Assembly (NCBI GenBank): GCA_021823635.1
Contig: JAKANT010000149.1
Coordinates: forward strand, 1-5,557
DNA length: 5,557 nt
DNA from: Pseudomonadota bacterium
Lineage (GTDB): Bacteria; Pseudomonadota; Gammaproteobacteria; Burkholderiales; Burkholderiaceae_F
Direction of reading: 5' to 3'
The translations under genes and the position numbers were made by a program. Positions 1 to 5,557 of the stretch are shown here, one piece after another (positions within the stretch are counted from its first letter, which is position 1; each line of letters opens with the position of its first letter). The notes beneath the pieces are model-generated. The model saw only the letters and a program-made list of their open reading frames with translations. It was not told the origin of the DNA and did no database searches.

Positions 1-1280
1 CGGCCGAGTACGTCCGCATGTTCAACACGATCGAACAGACGGGTAAAACGGTGTTTACGCACCTGTTGAGTGACGGAAAGGGCGCCTTCGAATCGATCGG
101 CAAGGCGCTCAAGGCTTCGGTGATTGACCTGCTCTACCAGATGACCGTGCGGCCGTTCATCATCCAGATCGGCGCGTCGATCGCACAGTCGGCGGGGATC
201 AGCCTCGCGGGGAGCGCGCTGGGGGGTGGCGGCGGAATCGGTGGTCTGCTCGGAGCAGCCAGCAACGCAAACAGCATCAGCGGTTTGCTGGGCGGCCCGT
301 CGATCGGCAGTGCCCTGTCCGCCGCGTTCATGCCGAGCATCGAGGGGCTCGGCGGCGTGTTTGGTACGCAGGCGGCGCTGGGCGAGTTGGGCGGGATCGC
401 CGGAGCCAATGGCCTGGCCGGCGGCGCCGGCCTGATGGGCGGCCTCGGCGCAGCGCTGCCGTGGATCGGCGGCGCGCTGGCGGTCGGCTCGGTTCTGGGC
501 CTGTTCGACAGCGGCGGTGGCCCGAAGCCCTCCGAGCTGGGCATCCTCGGCTCGCCCGGTCAGTTCTATGTCTCGCAAAACAACGTGCCCGGCGGCGAGG
601 CGAACCTGCCGCTCTACGACACGCTGAACGCACGCCTGAACGACCCCAAGCAGTTCGACCAGGCGATCCTCGCGCAGCACGTGGGCTACCTGCAGGGCGG
701 CGCCGGCGAAGACGCGAATTCGATGTTCCAGAAACTGGTGGCCTCGATCGCGCCGGCCGCGCAGGCGGCGCAGGATCAGATCAACCTCCAGACGGCGTTG
801 CTCGCCAAGCAGGACGAACTGAAGGCCGCGCTCGGCTCGATCGGCCCGCAGCTCGCCGAGAAGCTCGGCATCGGCACGCTGCAGGCGGCGCAGAACGCGC
901 TGGCGACCTCGGAGTACAACGCGCCGCTCGAGCGCTTCAGCGCGGCGAAGGCACAGCTCGACGCGACCTACGGCAGCGCGATCGGCGGCGACTTGACCGC
1001 CGTGCAGAGCTTCCCGCAGATGCTGCAGTCGGCGCTGACGATCGGGCGCGACGTGTATGCCTCTGGGCCTGAGTTCGCGGACTTCTTCAAGACGAGCAAC
1101 CGGATGCTGCAGGACCTGCTCGACCACCAGAAGGAGGTGCAGACCGACATCCTGCGCGATCTGCCGGCGACGGTGATCCAGGCGTCGAACGACCAGGTGA
1201 GCGCGATCCGGCAACAGACCAGCGCGATTGTGACCGCTCTGAATAACGTGGAAGCGCAACTGCGCCAGATGGCGGCATGA
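1..1280 (+). CDS. Tail tape measure protein, C-terminal part (5' end outside window)
   Basis: This is the end of the protein that sets tail length and occupies the tail tube lumen. The reading frame is open back to base 3 (codons for A-E-Y-V-R precede the ATG at 18), and that ATG lacks a convincing Shine-Dalgarno, so the visible part is most likely a fragment of a much longer protein. Counting from the Met at 18, residues 1-55 (FNTIEQTGKTVF, then DGKGAFESIGKALK, then DLLYQMTVRPFII) resemble the C-terminal domain of lambda-family tape measures. Residues 60-165 are Gly/Ala-rich with hydrophobic stretches, notably 125-163, typical of tape measures that are inserted into the membrane during DNA delivery. 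Residues 235-420 are largely helical, and the tail from about 390 (SNDQVSAIRQQ) looks like a short coiled coil. The stop at 1278-1280 overlaps the next start. Family assignment is from pattern recognition, without a profile search. Confidence 0.85.
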   Translation, partial: AEYVRMFNTIEQTGKTVFTHLLSDGKGAFESIGKALKASVIDLLYQMTVRPFIIQIGASIAQSAGISLAGSALGGGGGIGGLLGAASNANSISGLLGGPSIGSALSAAFMPSIEGLGGVFGTQAALGELGGIAGANGLAGGAGLMGGLGAALPWIGGALAVGSVLGLFDSGGGPKPSELGILGSPGQFYVSQNNVPGGEANLPLYDTLNARLNDPKQFDQAILAQHVGYLQGGAGEDANSMFQKLVASIAPAAQAAQDQINLQTALLAKQDELKAALGSIGPQLAEKLGIGTLQAAQNALATSEYNAPLERFSAAKAQLDATYGSAIGGDLTAVQSFPQMLQSALTIGRDVYASGPEFADFFKTSNRMLQDLLDHQKEVQTDILRDLPATVIQASNDQVSAIRQQTSAIVTALNNVEAQLRQMAA

Positions 1281-2944
1281 GCATGTACGGCGCCGACGCG
1301 TTCGGAGAGGTGGCCTACGGCGAGCACACCTACGCGCCGCTGGACACGTCGGCGTTCGAGGCGTTTCTCGCCGAGGCCGAATCGGAGCGCTGCTGGCTGC
1401 TGGAGATCGACGCGTTCTCGCTGGCCGCAAGCGACGCCGCGGGCGCGGGCTACGGCGATGCGGGCTATGGCGAGCTTGGGTTCGGCGATGCCTCGGCCGG
1501 CGTGACCGGCGGGACGGTACCGCAGCGGTTTTCCACGCACGGCTTCATCTCCCAGGCGGACGATACGCCGGCACGGACGTTTTACGAGCCCTGCCTGAAC
1601 GCGGATGTGACGGTCGACCGGCGCGTGATGGGGCGCGACGGCATCGGCGGGCTCACCCAGGTGTACGCGGAGGTGCGGTTGATCAACCGCGCCGGTGCGC
1701 TGGACCTGCTCACGAGAAACTACGCCGTGGACGGCCGCCGCGCGCAGGTGCTGATCGGCAGGCAGGCCGACGCGCGCGCCGCGTTCGGCGTGTTGTTCAC
1801 CGGCGTGGTGGAGACAGTCGGCATTGGCATGGACGTGGTGACGATCAAGCTCTCGGACGGATCGAAGAAGCTCGATGTGCCGATCAATGCGACGACCTAC
1901 GCCGGCACGGGCGGGCTGGAGGGCGGCGCGGATCTGAAGGGCAAGCCGAAGCCGCTCGCCTTCGGGCACGTGTTCAATGTGTCGCCGCAGCTGGTCGATA
2001 GCGTGAACCTGATTTATCAGGTGAACGACGGCGCGATCTACGACGTGCCCAATGCGTGGGACCGGGGGATTGCGCTGAGTAAAGTGGTCGGGGCGCCAGC
2101 CGCCGGGGAGTACTCGGTGGACACGGCGGCGGGCACGATCACGCTGGGCGCGACGCCAGCCGGAACGGTGACGTGCGATGTGCAGGGCGACGCGAGCGGC
2201 TCGGGGTATGTGTCGCGCACGGCCGACATCGTGCTGCGCATCCTGGTCAACAAGGCGAGCCTGTACAGCACCGAAATCGAGCCGGTGTCGTTCTCGACGC
2301 TGAATGCGGACGCCCCGGCCGAGGTCGGGATCTGGATCGGCGCGGAGGACCGCACCTGCGCCGCGGCGATCGACGAGCTGCTGTTCGGCGTGGGCGCTTT
2401 CGGTGGCTTCAACCGGCAGGGCGCGTTCAATGTGGGCGTGGTGGCCGCCGCGAGCGGCACGCCGGCGGCGACCTACACTGCGCAGGAGATCACGGGCGTG
2501 GACCGCGACCCGCTGCCGCCGGTGGTGGAGCCGGTGGCGTGGCGCGCGCTGGTGGGCTGGCAAAAGAACTACACGCCGCAGGAGGATCTGGCTGCGGGTG
2601 TCACGGCGGCGCGGCGCACGTTCGCCGCCGAAGCCTGGCGGGTCTCGAAGCACGAGGACGCATCGGTGAAGTCGCGCCACATTCTCGCGCTCGAACTCGG
2701 TCTGATCGAGGCGCTCTATGCACAAGAGGCGGACGCCGATACCGAGGCCGCGCGTCTGTTCGACCTGTGGAGCGCGGGCCGCGCGCCGTACCGCGTGCGC
2801 ACGAAGCTGCAGGCGCTCACGCGCGATGTCGGCCAGGTGGTGGTCGTGCAGCATCCGCGATTTGGATTCGCCGCGGGCATCAGCGCGCGGGTGCTCGGCC
2901 ACCGGGTGCGCGGCACGGACGTTGAACTCACGGTGCTGGCCTGA
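1277..2944 (+). CDS. Phage tail-tip/hub-like structural protein, 555 residues
   Basis: The start ATG overlaps the tape measure stop (ATGA), with no good Shine-Dalgarno, so translation probably depends on coupling; a second in-frame ATG lies two codons later. The N-terminus has two Tyr-Gly-rich clusters (residues 3-20 and 58-72, e.g. GYGDAGYGELGFGDA). Residues 98-200 (TPARTFYEPCL, GRDGIGGLTQ, VDGRRAQVLIG) and 208-265 (YAGTGGLEGGADLKGKPKPL, then AFGHVFNVSPQLVDS, then WDRGIAL) form a conserved-looking block that I associate with tail proteins of proteobacterial prophages. Residues 435-555 resemble the C-terminal module of such proteins: a helical stretch (SRHILALELGLIEALYAQ), RLFDLWSAGRAPYRVRT, then HPRFGF..GISARVLGHRV and a closing beta strand. 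The position directly after the tape measure fits a distal-tail or hub role. No enzymatic motif is seen. Function is inferred from family memory and context; the tail-protein call is firmer than the hub call. Confidence 0.7.
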   Translation: MSMYGADAFGEVAYGEHTYAPLDTSAFEAFLAEAESERCWLLEIDAFSLAASDAAGAGYGDAGYGELGFGDASAGVTGGTVPQRFSTHGFISQADDTPARTFYEPCLNADVTVDRRVMGRDGIGGLTQVYAEVRLINRAGALDLLTRNYAVDGRRAQVLIGRQADARAAFGVLFTGVVETVGIGMDVVTIKLSDGSKKLDVPINATTYAGTGGLEGGADLKGKPKPLAFGHVFNVSPQLVDSVNLIYQVNDGAIYDVPNAWDRGIALSKVVGAPAAGEYSVDTAAGTITLGATPAGTVTCDVQGDASGSGYVSRTADIVLRILVNKASLYSTEIEPVSFSTLNADAPAEVGIWIGAEDRTCAAAIDELLFGVGAFGGFNRQGAFNVGVVAAASGTPAATYTAQEITGVDRDPLPPVVEPVAWRALVGWQKNYTPQEDLAAGVTAARRTFAAEAWRVSKHEDASVKSRHILALELGLIEALYAQEADADTEAARLFDLWSAGRAPYRVRTKLQALTRDVGQVVVVQHPRFGFAAGISARVLGHRVRGTDVELTVLA

Positions 2945-3708
2945 TGCTGATCGCCTGGGAGAACAAGGCGGACGCCGCCACCCTGCTCGCCAGCTCGGAG
3001 ATCTCAACGCTGCCCGGCGCGAATGTGCAGCAATCGCACGTCGCCCAGAGGTGGTACACGGCCGCCGGCGTCAACAGCGCCTATCTGATTTTCGACATGC
3101 TGTCCTCCGTGGCCTGCGCGCTGCTCGCGGTGATCGGAACCAATCTCACCGCCGCGGCCACGGTGCGCATTCGCGCCTCCGACGTTGACCCGACCGTGAC
3201 GGGCACGCTGCTGCTGGACACCGGCGTGATTGCGGGTGGCGTAAAGGCCGGTTACGGCGCCATTTACAAGGCGTTCGCCTCGAGCACGGCGCGCTATTGG
3301 AGGGTCGACCTCGAGGACGCCAGCCTCACGCAGTTGCAGGCCGGCCGTGTGTTTCTCGGCCCGAGCTGGGCGCCCACATTCAACCAGGAATACGGCTGGA
3401 GCGTGACCTCGACGGACGAGAGCCTGATCAGCGAGTCTTACGGCGGCCAGGACTACGCGGACATCCGGCCGCAGCGGCGCCTGCTGGAATTCGAACTCAA
3501 GTGGGGGAGCGAGGCCGAGATGTACGGCAATGCGTTCGCGCTATCGCGAGCGCAGGGGATCTCGAAGGACGTGCTGGCGATCCATGACATCACGAGCGCC
3601 TACGTTTCGGAGCAGGCCGTGTGGGGCCGCTGCACGGCCGCGCAGCCGCTTGTCCATCGCACGACGCTGAACTTCCGGCAAAAATTTTCGATCAAGGAGA
3701 GGCTCTAA
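2944..3708 (+). CDS. Phage tail protein, beta-rich, possibly carbohydrate-binding-like, 254 residues
   Basis: The ATG shares one base with the preceding stop (TGATG) and has no clear Shine-Dalgarno, implying coupling to the hub-like gene. Residues 45-125 alternate hydrophobic and polar strands: NLTAAATVRIRAS (67-79), a loop, then AIYKAFASSTARYWRVDLED (106-125). The ARYWR-x-x-L-x-D pattern recalls jelly-roll (discoidin/galactose-binding-like) folds found in tail proteins, but no sugar-contact residues can be assigned. Residues 134-141 (GRVFLGPS) and 143-152 (APTFNQEYGW) are followed by a second segment (174-254: RPQRRLLEFELKW, then DVLAIHDI) that resembles the core of tail proteins neighbouring hub genes. 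No signal peptide or convincing membrane helix is present. It probably sits at the tail tip with the 555-residue protein. Alternatives are a distal tail or receptor-binding accessory protein. Confidence 0.65.
   Translation: MLIAWENKADAATLLASSEISTLPGANVQQSHVAQRWYTAAGVNSAYLIFDMLSSVACALLAVIGTNLTAAATVRIRASDVDPTVTGTLLLDTGVIAGGVKAGYGAIYKAFASSTARYWRVDLEDASLTQLQAGRVFLGPSWAPTFNQEYGWSVTSTDESLISESYGGQDYADIRPQRRLLEFELKWGSEAEMYGNAFALSRAQGISKDVLAIHDITSAYVSEQAVWGRCTAAQPLVHRTTLNFRQKFSIKERL
3694..3699 (+). promoter_or_regulatory. Strong ribosome binding site of the fibre gene
   Basis: AAGGAG lies eight bases upstream of the ATG at 3708, an ideal Shine-Dalgarno arrangement, just after an A/T-rich stretch (AAAATTTT at 3681-3688). 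It settles the fibre start at 3708 rather than the in-frame ATG at 3621, which lies inside the preceding gene and would add 29 residues of unrelated composition. Confidence 0.88.
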
Positions 3709-5009
3709 TGCCAGGCATCCTCGAAGTACTCGACCGCGCGTTCGAGACGAGCACGACGGTCGGCGCGGGCACCTATACGCTCGATGGCGCGCAGGTCGGC
3801 TTTCAGGCGCTGAGCAACGCCACGGCGAACAACTACACCACCTACTTCGCCACCGACGACACGAACTGGGAGCTGGGCATCGGGACGATTCTCGCAGGGC
3901 CGAATCGCCTGACGCGCGACAAGATCCTTTCGTCATCGAACGCGGGGGCGGCGGTCAACTGGGGCGCGGGCACGCGCAAGATCCGGATCGGCGCGCCGGC
4001 GGCGGGGATCATGCAGCAGCGGCTCTTGTCAAAGAGCGTGGCGGGCGGCGCCGACGTTGCGCTGACCGCGGACGAGCAGCGCCGGCAGGTGCTGGAGTTC
4101 ACCGGGCTTCTCACCGCCGATATCTCTGTCACGGTTGACGCAACGCCGTGGGTCTGGAATGTGTACAACAACACGACTGGCGCGTTTACGCTTACGGTCA
4201 AGGTGGCGGGCCAGGTGGGCGTCGCGGTCACTCAGGGAAAGCGCCGCCAGCTCTATTGCAATAGCGTGGACGTGGTTGCCGCGTACGACGATTACCCCGC
4301 CGTTTCAGGGACTGTTCCCGCTGGCGCGCTACTCGACTTCGGCGGCACCGTGATCCCGAGCGGCTACCTTGCATGCGACGGCTCGAACGTGTCGCGCGCC
4401 ACCTACGCCACGCTGTTCGCGGCGATCCTGCGCACGTCGGTGGTGACTTTTGACAACACGACGGACAAGGTGGCCTGGGCCTCGCACGGCCTGAGCAACG
4501 GGGACGTGTTCAAGTTCACGACAACTGGCGCGGCGCCAACCGGGCTGACTGCAGGCACGACGTATTTTGTTGTCTCGGCCGCCGCCAACGACTTCCAGAT
4601 CGCGGCCACCGAGGGCGGCGCGGCGATCAACTTCACCTCGAACGGAACTGGCGTGCTGACTGGAATCCACGCGCCTCACGGTGACGGCGACGGATCAACC
4701 ACATTCGGCCTGCCGGACTCGCGGCGCAGGGCGACGATCGGACGCGGAGGTACGGCTACGTCGACGATCGGAGCGCGGCTGGGGGCTGTGGGCGGGGCAG
4801 AAACGCACACGCTCGTCACGGCGGAGATGCCCGGACATACGCATACGCCGCTTGGCGGCTCCAGCTTCATTACAGCGGCTGGGTCTGGTTCTATTGCCGC
4901 CAGTGGCGTCAATTTTGCAGCCGCTGCAACCACATCATCGACAGGGGGGGATGGAGCACATAACAACATGGCGCCGAGTCTCGTCGTTACCAAAATCATC
5001 AAAACCTAG
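3708..5009 (+). CDS. Tail fibre protein with phage tail collar domain, 433 residues
   Basis: This is the likely receptor-binding fibre. Residues 1-97 (VLDRAFETSTTVGAGTYTLD, then GFQALS, NWELGIGT, RLTRDKILSSSNAGAAVNW) match an N-terminal domain common to many phage fibres and thought to attach them to the tail. Residues 105-195 form a second beta module (LTADISVTVDATPWVWNVYN, TTGAFTLTVKVAG, GVAVTQGKRRQLYC). The collar domain starts at about 204 (PAGALLDFGGTVIPSGYLAC, then DGSNVSRATYATLFAAI), resumes at 325-347 (GDGDGSTTFGLPDSRRRATI) and includes GGAETHTLVTAEMPGHTHTP (362-381) and a C-terminal HNNMAPSLVVTKIIK (418-432). His377 and His379 fit the HxH metal-binding motif known from T4 gp12-type fibres. 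The collar is interrupted by about 75 extra residues (246-320). A Gly/Ser/Ala-rich loop (383-416) carries a G7 run. The start overlaps the previous stop (TAATG) and has a strong ribosome binding site. The fibre chaperone gene follows directly. Confidence 0.92.
   Translation: MPGILEVLDRAFETSTTVGAGTYTLDGAQVGFQALSNATANNYTTYFATDDTNWELGIGTILAGPNRLTRDKILSSSNAGAAVNWGAGTRKIRIGAPAAGIMQQRLLSKSVAGGADVALTADEQRRQVLEFTGLLTADISVTVDATPWVWNVYNNTTGAFTLTVKVAGQVGVAVTQGKRRQLYCNSVDVVAAYDDYPAVSGTVPAGALLDFGGTVIPSGYLACDGSNVSRATYATLFAAILRTSVVTFDNTTDKVAWASHGLSNGDVFKFTTTGAAPTGLTAGTTYFVVSAAANDFQIAATEGGAAINFTSNGTGVLTGIHAPHGDGDGSTTFGLPDSRRRATIGRGGTATSTIGARLGAVGGAETHTLVTAEMPGHTHTPLGGSSFITAAGSGSIAASGVNFAAAATTSSTGGDGAHNNMAPSLVVTKIIKT
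4443..4667 (+). other. Beta-domain inserted within the fibre collar domain
   Basis: Fibre residues 246-320 separate two collar segments that are normally close together: the part ending ATYATLFAAIL (to 241) and the part starting GDGDGSTTFGLPD (325). The insert has the pattern D-x-x-x-D...SHGLSNGD-V-x-F-TTTG...P-x-GL-x-x-GTTYFVV...N-D-F-Q-I-A...GG...G-T-G (HGL at 260-262, GTTYFVV at 283-289). I recognise this pattern as a small repeat-like beta domain seen in other phage virion proteins. The frame is continuous across both junctions. The exact borders are uncertain by several residues. Confidence 0.7.
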
Positions 5010-5013
5010 AGGG
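5009..5013 (+). promoter_or_regulatory. Ribosome binding site of the fibre chaperone gene
   Basis: GAGGG begins at the last base of the fibre stop codon and ends four bases before the ATG at 5018. It is a moderate Shine-Dalgarno with short spacing, supporting that start and tight coupling to the end of fibre translation. Confidence 0.65.
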
Positions 5014-5017
5014 CCGC

Positions 5018-5491
5018 ATGCGAACCATTCCACGTTCATTGTTTGAGGGCACCGCGGAGCAGCTCCAGTCGCGCGTGGCGGCATTCCGCCAGGCGCGGGA
5101 GGACCACAAGCTCACCGAGGGCGTGCCGGCGCCGCGCGATCATGAATTGATCGAATGGCTGGCGGCCAGCGATGAAGAGTTCGAGCTTGAGCCTGAGCCC
5201 ACAGCGCCCGAGCCGCCGGAGATTCCACTCCAGACCAGGCTGGAGATCGCGGTGCGCACTCACCTGGACGAAGCCGCGCGCGCGCTGGGGTACGACGGCA
5301 TGTTCAGCGCGGTCACCTACGCCGAAGAGCCCGCGGTGCCGAGATTCCAGCGCGAAGGGCGCGCGCTGCGCGCGTGGCGTTCGCTGGTCTGGGCGAAGTG
5401 CTACGAGATCCTCGCCGAAGTCGAGGCCGGCACGCGCCAGCCGCCGAGCGAAGCGGAGTTGATTGCAGCGCTGCCGGAGATCCCAGGTTGA
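5018..5491 (+). CDS. Tail fibre assembly / tail chaperone-like protein, 157 residues
   Basis: It lies 8 bases after the fibre gene, the usual place for a fibre assembly chaperone. Residues 74-155 match the C-terminal module of the phage tail assembly chaperone-like proteins of proteobacterial phages: LEIAVRTHLDEAARALGYDG, then FSAVTYAEE...F..EGRALRAWRSLVWAKCYEIL, then AEVEAGTRQPPSEAELIAALP. This module typically ends with a G-x-R-x-x-P-S-x-x-E-L-I-x-x-LP motif, which is present. Residues 1-50 form a separate N-terminal segment (helical QLQSRVAAFRQARE) joined by an acidic, proline-rich linker (52-70, EFELEPEPTAPEPPE). There is no signal peptide or membrane segment, so it should be cytoplasmic and absent from the mature virion if it acts as a chaperone. 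Family members are poorly characterised, so the chaperone role rests on position and annotation tradition. Confidence 0.8.
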   Translation: MRTIPRSLFEGTAEQLQSRVAAFRQAREDHKLTEGVPAPRDHELIEWLAASDEEFELEPEPTAPEPPEIPLQTRLEIAVRTHLDEAARALGYDGMFSAVTYAEEPAVPRFQREGRALRAWRSLVWAKCYEILAEVEAGTRQPPSEAELIAALPEIPG

Positions 5492-5516
5492 ACGTCCGCG
5501 GCGTTTCGACTGACCC

Positions 5517-5520
5517 GGAG
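5517..5520 (+). promoter_or_regulatory. Ribosome binding site of the last, partial gene
   Basis: GGAG sits five bases before the ATG at 5526, a good arrangement. It favours 5526 over the alternative TTG at 5488, which overlaps the previous stop in another open frame. Confidence 0.5.
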
Positions 5521-5525
5521 TCTGA

Positions 5526-5557
5526 ATGGACGACGCCGTACCCGACCAGGCGCTTCG
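5526..5557 (+). CDS. Start of an unidentified downstream phage gene (3' end outside window)
   Basis: The ATG at 5526 is preceded by GGAG at good spacing, and the frame stays open to the window end, giving MDDAVPDQAL and one partial codon. Ten residues are too few to identify a family. In comparable phages the gene after the fibre chaperone is often another small structural gene or the start of the lysis cassette, but nothing visible here chooses between these. A second frame starting with TTG at 5488 is also open to the end. Confidence 0.45.
   Translation, partial: MDDAVPDQAL

Larger units (their letters stand above)
1..5557 (+). mobile_element. Phage or prophage tail morphogenesis module (partial)
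   Basis: All recognisable genes lie on the plus strand and belong to tailed-phage virion assembly: tape measure end, hub-like tail protein, a second tip protein, collar-domain fibre and fibre chaperone. Spacing is minimal, with three stop/start overlaps and one 8-base gap, as expected of a late phage operon. The order tape measure, tip proteins, fibre, chaperone matches the usual order of long-tailed phages, although the lambda-type M-L-K-I-J series is absent here. No integrase, attachment site or host gene falls inside the window, so free phage and integrated prophage cannot be told apart. Confidence 0.88.

Noticed and set aside
2173..2925. A 250-residue plus-strand open frame inside the hub-like gene
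   Set aside because: Its product is Arg/Gly-rich low-complexity sequence without a ribosome binding site, fully inside a better supported gene; a shadow frame.
968..3007. A 679-residue open frame on the minus strand across the tape measure end, the hub-like gene and the start of the next gene
   Set aside because: It is Arg/His/Ala-rich with no recognisable domain, spans three plus-strand genes with good family signals, and is what GC-rich codon bias produces on the opposite strand.
3079..3141. Possible membrane helix around residues 46-66 of the 254-residue protein
   Set aside because: The stretch is interrupted by Asp and Ser residues and lies in a strand-rich domain; it reads better as buried beta strands.
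3621..3707. Upstream in-frame extension of the fibre gene
   Set aside because: The 29 extra residues do not resemble a fibre N-terminus, they overlap the preceding gene, and the strong AAGGAG site points to the ATG at 3708.
4700..5009. Diversity-generating retroelement variable repeat in the fibre tip
   Set aside because: The C-terminus is a collar domain rather than a C-type lectin fold, no adenine-targeted codon cluster or template repeat is evident, and no reverse transcriptase gene is in the window.
5491..5505. Inverted repeat AACG/CGTT after the chaperone gene as a terminator
   Set aside because: The stem is only four pairs and is not followed by a T run; the next gene's ribosome binding site follows immediately.

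Overview
The window is a GC-rich, densely packed, entirely plus-strand segment of a tailed-phage genome or prophage: the late tail genes from the end of the tape measure gene to the tail-fibre assembly gene. Nothing outside phage morphogenesis is visible: no tRNA, integrase, transposase, CRISPR array or host metabolic gene. The GC-rich codon use and the style of the fibre and chaperone genes suggest a proteobacterial host, perhaps Burkholderiales. That is an inference from composition and remembered family resemblance, not a search result. The tape measure C-terminus and the hub-like protein behind it point to a long-tailed, siphovirus-like virion rather than a contractile one; no sheath, lysozyme-spike or gpJ/gpI baseplate gene is seen here.

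Layout, left to right: (1) bases 1-1280, the 3' part of a lambda-type tape measure gene whose start lies upstream of the window; (2) 1277-2944, a 555-residue tail protein that looks like a compact tail-tip hub; (3) 2944-3708, a 254-residue beta-rich tail protein with features of a carbohydrate-binding-like virion protein; (4) 3708-5009, a 433-residue tail fibre with a C-terminal phage tail collar domain; (5) 5018-5491, a 157-residue tail fibre assembly or tail chaperone-type protein; (6) 5526 to the window end, the first codons of a further gene of unknown function.

Genes 1 to 4 are joined by stop/start overlaps (ATGA, TGATG, TAATG) and gene 5 follows after 8 bases, so the block is almost certainly one late operon with translational coupling. 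The only strong Shine-Dalgarno sequence within the overlapped block precedes the fibre gene. No promoter or terminator was found.

The likely division of labour is as follows. The tape measure sets tail length and is capped by the hub. The hub and the 254-residue protein form the distal tip. The fibre attaches to the tip by its conserved N-terminal domain and recognises the host through the collar-type tip. The last complete gene helps the fibre fold or trimerise. The most notable observations are a roughly 75-residue beta-domain inserted into the collar domain, a G7 run near the 3' end of the fibre gene, lower GC in that same 3' end, and an unusual Tyr-Gly-rich N-terminus on the hub-like protein. 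I do not see evidence for an entirely new biological system.
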